Of a stretch of DNA of 64,000 nucleotides, positions 40,811-48,879 are shown one piece after another. The DNA is from Actinacidiphila yanglinensis (GTDB lineage: Bacteria > Actinomycetota > Actinomycetes > Streptomycetales > Streptomycetaceae): positions 1-64,000 of the forward strand of contig NZ_FNVU01000027.1 in assembly GCF_900107965.1 (NCBI RefSeq), given 5' to 3'. Within the stretch, counting starts at the first letter, position 1, and every line of letters begins with the position of its first letter. The notes under the pieces were generated by a model that had not been told where the DNA came from, did no database searches, and was given only the letters and a program-made list of their open reading frames with translations. The translations under genes were made by a program, and so were the position numbers.

Positions 40811-41581
40811 TTGTTGCTCCTCATCTCCCCTGACAGCGTCGAGGAGGCCCTCGACTGCGCGAAGGCGGCCGAGCACCTCGACATCGTCGACGTCAAGAAG
40901 CCCGACGAGGGCTCGCTCGGCGCGAACTTCCCCTGGGTGATCCGGGAGATCCGCGACGCGGTCCCGGCGGACAAGCCGGTGTCCGCGACGGTGGGTGACG
41001 TGCCGTTCAAGCCGGGCACGGTGGCCCAGGCGGCGCTCGGTGCGGCGGTGTCCGGCGCTTCGTACATCAAGGTCGGCCTCTACGGGTGCACCACGCCCGA
41101 GCAGGCCGTGGAGGTGATGCGCGGAGTGGTCCGCGCGGTGAAGGACCACCGGCCGGACGCACTCGTCGTCGCCTCGGGCTACGCCGACGCGCACCGGATC
41201 GGCTGCGTCAACCCGCTCGCGCTGCCCGACATCGCGCGCCGCGCCGGCTGCGACGCCGCCATGCTCGACACCGCGATCAAGGACGGGACCGGTCTGTTCG
41301 ACCACCTTCCGGCGGACGTCTGCGCGGAGTTCGTCCGGCTGGCCCATGCGGCCGATCTGCTCGCCGCCCTCGCGGGCAGCGTCAAGGCGGCCGACCTCGG
41401 CACCCTGACCCGTATCGGCACGGACATCGTGGGGGTGCGGGGGGCGGTCTGCGAGGGCGGCGACCGCAATGCGGGGAGGATCCAGCCGCATCTCGTGGCA
41501 GCGTTCCGGGCGGAGATGGACCGCCATGCCCGGGAGGCCGCCGCCGCCGCCGACGTCGCCGCCATCGCCGCCGCGGGCTGA
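40811..41581 (+). CDS. mfnB: (5-formylfuran-3-yl)methyl phosphate synthase (MfnB type)
   Basis: This is a 256-residue TIM-barrel enzyme. MfnB condenses two glyceraldehyde 3-phosphates to 4-(hydroxymethyl)-2-furancarboxaldehyde phosphate, the furan of methanofuran. Compared with the Methanocaldococcus protein as I remember it, long runs agree: IVDVKKPDEGSLGANFPW, SATVGDVPFKPGT, SGASYIKVGLYG, MLDTAIKDGTGLFD and GTDIVGVRGAVCEGGDRN. The Schiff-base Lys27 corresponds to Lys29 here and Lys155 to Lys157. The start is TTG at 40811 (GGGAAGGAA upstream; gives the family's MLLLISP start); ATG 40790 is an alternative masked by a hairpin. The next genes encode aldehyde and alcohol dehydrogenases, consistent with furan processing. 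Confidence 0.9.
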   Translation: MLLLISPDSVEEALDCAKAAEHLDIVDVKKPDEGSLGANFPWVIREIRDAVPADKPVSATVGDVPFKPGTVAQAALGAAVSGASYIKVGLYGCTTPEQAVEVMRGVVRAVKDHRPDALVVASGYADAHRIGCVNPLALPDIARRAGCDAAMLDTAIKDGTGLFDHLPADVCAEFVRLAHAADLLAALAGSVKAADLGTLTRIGTDIVGVRGAVCEGGDRNAGRIQPHLVAAFRAEMDRHAREAAAAADVAAIAAAG

Positions 41582-41588
41582 CCGCCGC

Positions 41589-42998
41589 ATGGCGACGAGC
41601 CGGGCCCGTCACGCGCCGGGGACCCGCAACGGCCGCCTGGCCGTCCTCGATCCGGCGACGGGCGCCGCCTTCGACGATGCTCCGGACCAGGCGCCGGACG
41701 AGCTGGACGCCCTGGTCGACCGGGCCCACGCGGCCTGGCACGGCTGGCGGAGCGACCCGGCCGCCCGCACCACCGCGTTGCGCGCGGCGGCCGACGCGGT
41801 GGAGGCGGCCGGCGCCGACCTCGCTCCCCTGCTCACCCGCGAGCAGGGCAAACCCCTGGCGGAGTCCCACGCGGAGGTCGCCCGCACCGCGGCCCGCCTG
41901 CGGTACTTCGCCGAACTCGCCCCCGAACGCCGGCCGATCACCGACGGCCGGCCCGTCCGCAGCGAAGTCCGCTGGCGCCCGCTCGGGCCGGTCGCCGCGA
42001 TCGTCCCGTGGAACTTCCCGCTCCAGCTCGCGGCGGCGAAGTTCGCGCCCGCGCTCGCCGCGGGCAACACCATGGTGCTCAAGCCCTCCCCGTTCACGCC
42101 GCTGGCCACCCGGCTGCTGGGGTCCGTCCTGTCCGCCGCCCTCCCCGAGGACGTGCTGACCGTCGTCACCGGTCGCGAACCCCTCGGCGCCCGCCTCGCC
42201 TCCCACCCGGGGATCCGGCATGTGACCTTCACCGGTTCGGTGCCGACCGGGCGGGCCGTCGCGGCCGGCGCGGCGGCCTCACTCGCCCAGGTCACTCTGG
42301 AACTGGGCGGCAACGACGCGGCCATCCTGCTGGACGACGTGGACGTCCCGCGGATCGCGGAACGGCTGTTCTGGGCGGCGTTCCGCAACTGCGGGCAGGT
42401 CTGCATGGCGGTCAAGCGCGTCTACGCCCCGACCCGGCTGCACTCCCAGGTCGTCGAGGCCCTCGCGCAGTACGCGCGGACCGTGGTCGTCGGCCCCGGA
42501 CTCGACCCGGGCACGCAGCTGGGACCGGTCAACAACGCCCCGCAACTGGCCCGGGTCGAGCGCTACACGACACGGGCGCTGGCCGACGGCGCCCGTGCCG
42601 CGGCCGGAGGGCACCGGCTGGACCGGCCGGGCCACTTCTTCGCCCCGACGATCCTGACCGATGTCCCGCCGGGCAGCCCGGTGGTGACGGAGGAGCAGTT
42701 CGGCCCGGTGCTGCCGGTGCTGCCGTACCGGAGCCTCGACGAGGCCGTCGAGGCGGCCAACGCCACCGGATTCGGGCTGGGCGGTTCCGTGTGGGGCACC
42801 GACCCGGACCGGGCCGAGGCGGTGGCCGAGTTGCTGGAGTGCGGGACGGCGTGGATCAACCACCACGCCGAACTCTCCCTCGCCCAGCCCTTCGCGGGCA
42901 TCAAGGACAGCGGTGTCGGCGTCGCGGGCGGGCCGTGGGGGTTCTACGGGAACCTCAGGCCGTTCGTCGTGCACCGCCCGCGGGAGGAGTCACCATGA
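41589..42998 (+). CDS. NAD(P)+-dependent aldehyde dehydrogenase
   Basis: This is a 469-residue ALDH. It has AAIVPWNFPLQLAAAKF, FTGSVPTGRAVAAGA, catalytic Glu in LELGGNDAA and catalytic Cys in FRNCGQVCMAVKR (about residue 272), and INHHAELSLAQPFAGIKDSG near the end. It starts 7 bp after the MfnB stop and overlaps the next gene by ATGA, so it is co-expressed with both. The 2-carboxaldehyde of the MfnB product is an attractive substrate; a semialdehyde from the FAH-family enzyme is the alternative. Both are inference. Confidence 0.92.
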   Translation: MATSRARHAPGTRNGRLAVLDPATGAAFDDAPDQAPDELDALVDRAHAAWHGWRSDPAARTTALRAAADAVEAAGADLAPLLTREQGKPLAESHAEVARTAARLRYFAELAPERRPITDGRPVRSEVRWRPLGPVAAIVPWNFPLQLAAAKFAPALAAGNTMVLKPSPFTPLATRLLGSVLSAALPEDVLTVVTGREPLGARLASHPGIRHVTFTGSVPTGRAVAAGAAASLAQVTLELGGNDAAILLDDVDVPRIAERLFWAAFRNCGQVCMAVKRVYAPTRLHSQVVEALAQYARTVVVGPGLDPGTQLGPVNNAPQLARVERYTTRALADGARAAAGGHRLDRPGHFFAPTILTDVPPGSPVVTEEQFGPVLPVLPYRSLDEAVEAANATGFGLGGSVWGTDPDRAEAVAELLECGTAWINHHAELSLAQPFAGIKDSGVGVAGGPWGFYGNLRPFVVHRPREESP

Positions 42999-44083
42999 GG
43001 TTCGGTGCGGCGGTCCTGCGCGGGTACGACCGGCCCTTCGCGGTCGAGGAGGTGATGCTGGACGCGGTGCCGGCCGACGGCGAGGTCCTGGTCAGGATCG
43101 CGGGCTGCGGGATGTGCCGGACCGATCTCGCGGTCCGGCGCTCGGCGGGCCGCTCGCCGCTGCCCGCGGTGCTGGGCCACGAGGGCTCCGGCGTCGTGGT
43201 GCAGACCGGCGGTCCCGACACCGGCCTGGACCGCGGCGACCACGTGGTGCTGAGCTTCGACTCGTGCGGGCGCTGCCGGAGCTGCCGGGGTGCGGCCCCC
43301 GCCTACTGCGACTCCTTCGCCGCCCTCAACCTCTTCGGCGGGCGCAAGGAGAACGCCGCGCGCTTCACCGACGCGGCCGGGGGCGAGTTGGCGCCCCGGT
43401 GGTTCGGCCAGTCCTCGTTCGCCGAGTACGCGATGGTCCCGGCCCGCAACGCGGTCCGGGTCGACCCCTCGCTGCCCGTCGCACTGCTCGGACCGCTCGG
43501 CTGCGGCTTCCTCACCGGCGCCGGCGCGGTCTTCCACTCCTTCGGCACGGGGCCGGGCGAGAGCATCGTGGTGCTCGGCGCGGGAGCGGTGGGCCTGGCC
43601 GCGGTGATGGCGGCGACCGCCGCGGGCGCGATGGCCGTGGCCGTCGACCAGCACCCCGAACGGCTGGCCCTGGCCGAGCAGTTGGGCGCCGTCGCCCTGC
43701 CCGCGGACACGGCCGACCTGCCCGCCCGGATCCGGCGGCTGACCGGCGGCGGGGCGCCGTACGCACTGGACACGACGGCATCCGCCCGGCTGATCAACGA
43801 GGCACTGCGGGCCCTGCGCCCGACCGGCCACCTCGGCCTGGTGGCGCGGCTGCACACCCCCCTGCCACTGGAGGTGGGGGCGCTGGACCAGGGCCGGCGG
43901 ATCTCGCACATCTGCGAGGGGGACGCGGTGCCGGGGCTGCTGATCCCCCGGCTGATCGGGCTGTGGCAGGCCGGCCGGTTCCCCTTCGACCGGCTGATCC
44001 GTACGTATCCGCTCGCCGACATCAACGAGGCCGAACGCGACTGCGACGCCGGGCGCGTGGTCAAACCCGTACTGGTCCCGTAG
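42995..44083 (+). CDS. Zinc-dependent aryl-alcohol-type dehydrogenase
   Basis: This is a 362-residue zinc MDR enzyme. The catalytic zinc site is GCGMCRTDL and LGHEGSGVV, structural zinc cysteines are in CGRCRSCRGAAPAYC, and the NAD-binding motif is VLGAGAVGLAAVMAA (about residues 190-204). LGPLGCGFLTGAGAV is typical of benzyl/aryl-alcohol dehydrogenases. It oxidises or reduces an aromatic or heteroaromatic alcohol. It overlaps the aldehyde dehydrogenase gene (ATGA) with GGGAGGAG upstream. The hydroxymethyl group of a dephosphorylated MfnB product would be a fitting substrate (inference). Confidence 0.92.
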   Translation: MRFGAAVLRGYDRPFAVEEVMLDAVPADGEVLVRIAGCGMCRTDLAVRRSAGRSPLPAVLGHEGSGVVVQTGGPDTGLDRGDHVVLSFDSCGRCRSCRGAAPAYCDSFAALNLFGGRKENAARFTDAAGGELAPRWFGQSSFAEYAMVPARNAVRVDPSLPVALLGPLGCGFLTGAGAVFHSFGTGPGESIVVLGAGAVGLAAVMAATAAGAMAVAVDQHPERLALAEQLGAVALPADTADLPARIRRLTGGGAPYALDTTASARLINEALRALRPTGHLGLVARLHTPLPLEVGALDQGRRISHICEGDAVPGLLIPRLIGLWQAGRFPFDRLIRTYPLADINEAERDCDAGRVVKPVLVP

Positions 44084-44236
44084 GGAGGGGGCCGGTGAGC
44101 GGGGCGCCCGGAAGCGCCGCCGTTCCGCCCCGCGGTGCCGCACCCCCGACTCGCTCGCCCCCTTGTTCCTGCTCCCCCACTCTCCCGCTACTCCCCCTCG
44201 CCCTGCGGGGGCTCCACTCGCGCCGACGGAGGACGC

Positions 44237-45145
44237 ATGATCGACACCAAGCAACGGAACACCGACGGGGAGGACGTCCACGGAGGTGTCGGCCTGACCG
44301 CTCTCCTGGTCGCCGCGGCCCGGGCGATCGAGACCCACCGGGACGACAGCCTGGCCCGCGACGTCTACGCGGAGCACTTCGTCCGGGCGGCACCGGCCTG
44401 CGCGGGCTGGCCGGTGCACCCGCACGAGATTCCTGACGGCGACGCGAACCCGCTGTGGGGGCGGTTCGCGCGCTACTTCGGCCTGCGGACGCGGGTGCTC
44501 GACGACTTCCTCCTCCGGTCGGTGCGCGCCGCCGGCGCCCGCCAAGTGGTCCTGCTCGGGGCGGGGTTGGACACGCGGGCGTTCCGGCTCGACTGGCCCG
44601 CCGGATGCGTGGTGCACGAGATCGACCGGGCCGGCGTGCTGGCCTTCAAGCACCAGGTGCTCGGTGCCCTCTCGGCCACCCCGAAAGCGACCCGCGTGCC
44701 GATCCCGTTCGACCTGCGCGACGACTGGGCCGGGGCGCTCACCGGCGCCGGCTTCGACCCGGCGGCACCCAGCGTCTGGCTGGCCGAGGGCCTGCTGTTC
44801 TACCTGCCGGCCGACGACGAGACACGCCTCATCGACACCGTGCACCGGTTGACCACGGCGGGCAGCGCCCTGGCGTTCGAGGTCAAGCTCGAGAAGGACC
44901 TGCTGGCGTACCGCGACAGCCCGCTCTACACCGCGACGCACCAGCAGATCGGCATCGATCTGCTCACCCTGTTCGATCGCCGTCCGCGACCCGACTCCGC
45001 GGGCTCGCTCGCCGATCGGGGCTGGTCCACGTCGGTGTACACCCCCTTCGACTTCACCCGCCGCCACGGACGCGGCCCGCTGCCCGAGCCGAACGACGCG
45101 CTGGCGGGCAACCGTTGGGTGTTCGCGGACAGGCCCCGGCCGTGA
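44237..45145 (+). CDS. SAM-dependent methyltransferase, LCMT/TcmP-like family
   Basis: This is a 302-residue carboxyl/O-methyltransferase of the leucine-carboxyl-methyltransferase-like family (TIGR00027 type). It has RYFGLRTRVLDDFL, SAM motif VVLLGAGLDTRAFRLDWP (about residues 102-119), acidic EIDRAG and SVWLAEGLLFYLPAD. It often methylates small molecules in secondary metabolism. The start is ATG at 44237 with GGAGG close upstream, 153 bp after the alcohol dehydrogenase gene and separated by pyrimidine-rich DNA. If co-expressed with the MfnB group it could esterify a furan carboxylate; this is inference. Confidence 0.85.
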   Translation: MIDTKQRNTDGEDVHGGVGLTALLVAAARAIETHRDDSLARDVYAEHFVRAAPACAGWPVHPHEIPDGDANPLWGRFARYFGLRTRVLDDFLLRSVRAAGARQVVLLGAGLDTRAFRLDWPAGCVVHEIDRAGVLAFKHQVLGALSATPKATRVPIPFDLRDDWAGALTGAGFDPAAPSVWLAEGLLFYLPADDETRLIDTVHRLTTAGSALAFEVKLEKDLLAYRDSPLYTATHQQIGIDLLTLFDRRPRPDSAGSLADRGWSTSVYTPFDFTRRHGRGPLPEPNDALAGNRWVFADRPRP

Positions 45146-45175
45146 GACGTGAGCCCCGCGCCTCCCCCGCGGGGC

Positions 45176-45345
45176 TCACCCGTGCCGGTGGTACGCCTTG
45201 TTGGCGATACGCCAGGCGCCGTCGGACCGCACCAGCAGGAAGACGTCGGTGAAGGTGTCCGGGCCGTGCCGGAGCGTCGTCGTCGCGGTCGCGACGGTGC
45301 CGTGGACGTCGACGGAGTCGATACGGCGGGAGCGGGCCGGCTCGT
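45176..45345 (-). pseudogene. C-terminal remnant of an NTF2-like (SnoaL/lumazine-binding-type) gene
   Basis: About 50 residues ending at 45176 read as the last three beta-strands of an NTF2-like protein: RRIDSVDVHGTVATATTTLR, then TFTDVFLLVRSDGAWRIANK. The N-terminal ~80 residues of the fold are missing. Further upstream the frame is Arg/Pro-rich, and the opposite strand there (about 45360-45460) reads like the tail of another gene (AALLDELAAAFGPARPVP). A deletion junction is likely. The rest of the gap to 45641 holds no other gene. Confidence 0.55.
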
Positions 45346-45641
45346 CCGGGGCCGGCCGCGGCGGCCCTGCTCGACGAGCTGGCGGCGGCGTTCGGCCCGG
45401 CTCGCCCCGTTCCGGCTCCTGCCGAGGGATGCGCCCGCCCGCCGGCGCCGAACGCATGACGGACGCGCGCGGGCAGGCCCCCGGAAGACTGGGCCGTTCC
45501 GGCGCCGGGGGCGGGTGGAGCTCGCGCCGGGCCCGGGCATCGGGTAGGAGTGGCCCGTAGGTGAATCGACCTGCACCGGGACCGCGTCGGGCACGCGGCA
45601 CCCGGCGCACGGCACCGGAGACGAGAAGGGCGACCGCTCGG

Positions 45642-46958
45642 ATGACGGCAAGGCGCAGGACGCTGGCGGAGGAGATCGGCCCCGGGTTCCGGGTGCAGGC
45701 CGCGCGGTGGGAGGAGCGGCCCCGGGCCGCACGCCACCGCGGCCGGGGCGCGGCCGCGGGCGCCCTCGCCGTGGCGGCGGTGCTGGTCGCGGGCTGCTCG
45801 TCGGGCTCGGGCGGCGCCACCTCCTCGGCGTCGGCGTCCACTTCCGGGTCGCCGTCCGCGAGCACGCCGGCCGTGACGGGCTCGGCGAGCGCCGCGCCCA
45901 CGACGGGTTCGGCGAGCACCGCGCCCGCCTCGCCGACCGCGACACCGGGGGCGCCGTCCGGGTCGGCGACGGTCACGGGCACCCTCGCCAAGAACCTCGA
46001 CGTGCCCTGGGGCATGGCCGAACTGCCGGGCGGCGACCTGCTGGTGGACTCGCGTGACACCGCCGTGGTGCAGCGGATCGCGGCCGGCACCGGCCGGCGC
46101 ACGGTCGCCGGCACCGTACCCGGGGTGGTCTCCACCAGGAGCTCCGAGGGCGAGACGGGACTGCTGGGACTCGCCCTCTCACCGCACTTCTCCACCGACC
46201 GGCTGATCTACCTCTACTTCTCCACCGCGACCGACAACCGCATCGCGAAGCTGACCTACACCCCCTCCGCGGCCCCCGGCCACCAGCTCGGCACCCTGCA
46301 CGTCATCCTGAAGGGCATCCCGCGCAACATCCACCACGACGGCGGCCGGATCGCCTTCGGCCCGGACGGCATGCTCTACGCGGGCACCGGCGACGCCGAG
46401 AACCTCGCGCTGCCGCAGAACAAGTCCTCCCTGGGCGGCAAGATCCTGCGGATGACCCCGGACGGCAAGCCCGCGCCGGGCAACCCCTTCGGCGACTCCG
46501 TCGTCTACACCATCGGCCACCGCAACGTGCAGGGCCTGGCCTGGGACCCGCAGGGGAACCTGTGGGCCGCCGAGCTCGGCGACCGGAAGGCCGACGAGCT
46601 GAACCTGATCCGGGCGGGCCGCAACTACGGCTGGCCCGCCACCCAGGGCAGGACGGACCACCCCGGATACACCTCGCCCGTCGCGCAGTTCGGCACCGAG
46701 CTGGACTCCCCCAGCGGCATCGCCTGGGCGGACGGCTGCATCTGGATGGCGGCCCTGAAGGGCGAACGGCTCTGGCGCATCCCCCTGGACGGCACCCGGC
46801 TCGTCGCCGCCCCGCAGGGCAGGCTGGTCGCCACCTACGGCCGGCTGCGTACCGTCCTGGCGTACGGCGGCGGACTGCTGGTGACCACCAGCAACACCGA
46901 CGGCCGGATCAGCCCGAAGCCGGGAGACGACAAGATCCTGAAGGTGAAGGTGAGTTGA
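45642..46958 (+). CDS. PQQ-type glucose/sorbosone dehydrogenase-like lipoprotein (GSDH)
   Basis: This is a 438-residue exported protein. A charged n-region of ~50 residues precedes a hydrophobic core and lipobox VLVAGC, then a long Ser/Ala/Thr linker of about 60 residues. The GSDH six-bladed propeller follows: LDVPWGMAELPGGDLLV, GETGLLGLALSPHF, HHDGGRIAFGPDGMLY, VYTIGHRNVQGLAWDPQG, AELGDRKADELNLI. Members oxidise sugars with PQQ or are of unknown function; there are no PQQ synthesis genes here. ATG 45642 has GAAGGG about 12 nt upstream. It ends 7 bp from the convergent LysR gene. Confidence 0.88.
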   Translation: MTARRRTLAEEIGPGFRVQAARWEERPRAARHRGRGAAAGALAVAAVLVAGCSSGSGGATSSASASTSGSPSASTPAVTGSASAAPTTGSASTAPASPTATPGAPSGSATVTGTLAKNLDVPWGMAELPGGDLLVDSRDTAVVQRIAAGTGRRTVAGTVPGVVSTRSSEGETGLLGLALSPHFSTDRLIYLYFSTATDNRIAKLTYTPSAAPGHQLGTLHVILKGIPRNIHHDGGRIAFGPDGMLYAGTGDAENLALPQNKSSLGGKILRMTPDGKPAPGNPFGDSVVYTIGHRNVQGLAWDPQGNLWAAELGDRKADELNLIRAGRNYGWPATQGRTDHPGYTSPVAQFGTELDSPSGIAWADGCIWMAALKGERLWRIPLDGTRLVAAPQGRLVATYGRLRTVLAYGGGLLVTTSNTDGRISPKPGDDKILKVKVS

Positions 46959-46965
46959 CGCGCCA

Positions 46966-47829
46966 TCAGTCCCGCAGCGGGCCGCTCGCCTCGAGAGCCG
47001 CGCGGACGAAGGCGGCGACGGGCGGGCGCCGGTCGGACTGCGACCAGGCGACGACGAGGCGGCTGCGCGGCGCGTCGACCACCGGGACGTACACCAGGCC
47101 CGGGTGCTCGGGCCGGGCGAGCGAGCGCGGCAGGACGGCGAGGGTGCGGCCCAGCTGGATCAGATGGACCATCTGCGCGGCGTCGGCGATCTCCGGCCCG
47201 TCCTCCCCCTCGGGGACGCCGGTCCAGTCGACCCCCTTCCAGCGCGGCAGCGTCTCATGCTCCAGGTCCGCCATGGTCAGCTCCGGGCGCGACGCGAGGC
47301 GGTGGCCCGGCGGGAGGATCGCCACGCGCCCCTCGACGGCGAGCGTCTCGTGATCCAGCCCGGACAGGTCGTCGAACGGCGCGTACAGCAGCGCCACGTC
47401 GGCCCGCCCGTCGCGGACGTGGTCGGCGCGGTCGGTGGCGCCCCCGAAGATGATGTCCACCTGGTGGGCGCCGGGCCAGCGGGAGTAGGCGGTCAGGATG
47501 TCCAGCAGCAGGCCGGCCTCCCCGCCCGGCTTGATCACCAGCCGCAGACGGGCGTCCCGGTCGCCGGCCCGCCGGGCCCGCTCCGCCGCCGCACCGACCG
47601 CGTTCAGGGCGTGCCGGCCGTGGTGCAGCAGCGCCTCACCGGCCGGTGTCAGCACGACGTGCCGGCTGGAGCGCTCCAGAAGCGTGACCCCCAGCCCCGA
47701 CTCCATCCGCCGGATCGCCTTCGACAGCGTCGGCTGGGCGATCGCCAGGCGCGCGGCGGCACGGCCGAAGTGCAGTTCCTCGGCGACGGCGACGAAGTAC
47801 TCCAGCTCCCGCGTTTCCAGATCGGCCAT
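46966..47829 (-). CDS. LysR-family transcriptional regulator
   Basis: This is a 287-residue regulator. The N-terminal helix-turn-helix reads LETRELEYFVAVAEELHFGR then LAIAQPTLSKAIRRMESGLG, and the effector domain runs from about residue 90 (RLRLVIKPGGEAGLLLDILTAY). It is divergent from a 105-residue protein gene 95 bp away; GGCT-N10-AGCC at about 47864-47881 lies between them and is a candidate site. The effector is unknown. Confidence 0.92.
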   Translation of the reverse strand: MADLETRELEYFVAVAEELHFGRAAARLAIAQPTLSKAIRRMESGLGVTLLERSSRHVVLTPAGEALLHHGRHALNAVGAAAERARRAGDRDARLRLVIKPGGEAGLLLDILTAYSRWPGAHQVDIIFGGATDRADHVRDGRADVALLYAPFDDLSGLDHETLAVEGRVAILPPGHRLASRPELTMADLEHETLPRWKGVDWTGVPEGEDGPEIADAAQMVHLIQLGRTLAVLPRSLARPEHPGLVYVPVVDAPRSRLVVAWSQSDRRPPVAAFVRAALEASGPLRD

Positions 47830-47924
47830 GCGCTCAGGCTACCGCCGTTCTCCATTCCCCCCGGCTATGGATCGAGAGCCTACGGGCCTTGGACGCGGCG
47901 GAGAAATGCCTGTTCAATCGCCTC

Positions 47925-48242
47925 ATGATGCAGCACACGATGATCGTTTCGTTCGACCAGCCGATTCCCGACAGCGATCTGGACGCCTACCTCAAGGACG
48001 TCGAGAACCTCATGACGGGGTCCGGTCACGTCCGGACGTTCTCCGCCCGGCGCCACATCCGCGTCGCCGGCGACGACCACGCCCCCGTGTTCGTGGCCAC
48101 CGCCGTCGTGCAGCTCGGCCTCGCCGACCTCGCCGCCCTCAACGCGGCCTTCGCGATGCCCGAGACCTTCGAGCTCATCGGCCGCTGGCAGGCCCGCCAC
48201 CCGTACAAGGTGGTGTGGGTCAACCACGAGCCGCTGGGGTAA
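47925..48242 (+). CDS. Conserved small protein, possibly ABM-like alpha/beta barrel
   Basis: This is a ~105-residue cytosolic protein (MMQHTMIVSFDQPIPDSDLD, ending KVVWVNHEPLG). The alternation of beta-strands and helices, with two opening Met residues, would fit a dimeric alpha+beta barrel of the antibiotic-monooxygenase type, but I see no diagnostic motif. The start is uncertain (47925 or 47928; no clear ribosome site). Divergent transcription from the LysR gene suggests it is the regulator's target. Confidence 0.6.
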   Translation: MMQHTMIVSFDQPIPDSDLDAYLKDVENLMTGSGHVRTFSARRHIRVAGDDHAPVFVATAVVQLGLADLAALNAAFAMPETFELIGRWQARHPYKVVWVNHEPLG

Positions 48243-48312
48243 CCGGCGGCGGCCCTGCCGGCTCCAGGGGCGGCGAGGCACCCCGAGCCACCCCGCGGGC
48301 GGAGTCCCCGGC

Positions 48313-48328
48313 CCCCGGACCTCCGGGG
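48313..48328. terminator. Short hairpin between convergent genes
   Basis: CCCCGGA-cc-TCCGGGG, a perfect 7-bp inverted repeat, lies between the ends of the genes at 48242 and 48331. The loop is very tight, so a somewhat larger loop is likely in RNA. Confidence 0.4.
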
Positions 48329-48330
48329 TC

Positions 48331-48531
48331 CTACAGCCCCAGGTCCATGGCCAGGCAGTTGAAGTGGTTCCACGACGCCTCGGAGTTGTATCCGTTCTTC
48401 ACGGCCTCGCTCACCTCGACCTGCTTCACCTCGACCATGTCCTCGAACTGGACGCGCTCGGGGAGCTGGCCGAAGCGGGCGTGGCGGGCTGCCGCGGCGC
48501 TGTCCGCGCTGACCTTGACGGTGATGTTCAT
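48331..48531 (-). CDS. 66-residue hypothetical protein in the putative CGNR regulon
   Basis: This small acidic protein begins MNITVKVSADSAAAARHARF and ends NHFNCLAMDLGL. The first residues look like a beta-strand and the rest helical; it has one Cys and no membrane segment. I do not recognise the family. GGAGGT lies 5 nt upstream of the ATG, so it is well translated. The 21-bp GTCACC-N9-GGTGAC site at 48601-48621 covers the minus-strand TTGACA -35 box of its promoter, linking it to the CGNR regulator at 51766. Confidence 0.75.
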   Translation of the reverse strand: MNITVKVSADSAAAARHARFGQLPERVQFEDMVEVKQVEVSEAVKNGYNSEASWNHFNCLAMDLGL

Positions 48532-48600
48532 GGCCGACCTCCGCTGTTCGGTGGCTGATCGCGCTTCCCGCGCGACCGGATCAAGCGTCGCATCCCCATC

Positions 48601-48621
48601 GTCACCTGTCAAGGTGGTGAC
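48601..48621. promoter_or_regulatory. Putative CGNR-regulator operator, site A
   Basis: GTCACC-tgtcaaggt-GGTGAC: perfect 6-bp arms, 9-bp centre. On the minus strand the centre provides a TTGACA -35 box for the 66-residue protein gene at 48531, with a possible -10 about 18 nt on. It is nearly identical to sites B (49644-49664) and C (51745-51765). Confidence 0.7.
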
Positions 48622-48810
48622 GCATGGAAAACGCCCACTCTCCACCCCCTGACCAGGGACCGGCGTACAGCCGTCCAGGGGCGGGAACCGGCCGATGGGA
48701 CACATGCCGGTACAACGTGCGGCGCGACCGGATGTTTCCCTGCCGGCGACTTTTCCCGCCGCCGGGGCCGACCGCGCCCGGCTTCCACTCCCCGCCCGGG
48801 GCGCACGCAC

Positions 48811-48851
48811 GCGTGCCCTGCTCCGCGAAGAGGTCGCGAAGCAGGGCACGC
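48811..48851 (-). terminator. Long hairpin terminator after DUF308 gene
   Basis: Arms 48811-48828 and 48834-48851 (GCGTGCCCTGCT... / ...AGCAGGGCACGC) pair over 18 bp with one mismatch and a 5-nt loop. It lies 29 bp beyond the end of the DUF308 gene. With site A (48601-48621) it accounts for the 348-bp gap 48532-48879; nothing else is evident there. Confidence 0.75.
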
Positions 48852-48879
48852 ACGGGGCCGGCGGGCCCGGGGGGCGAGG

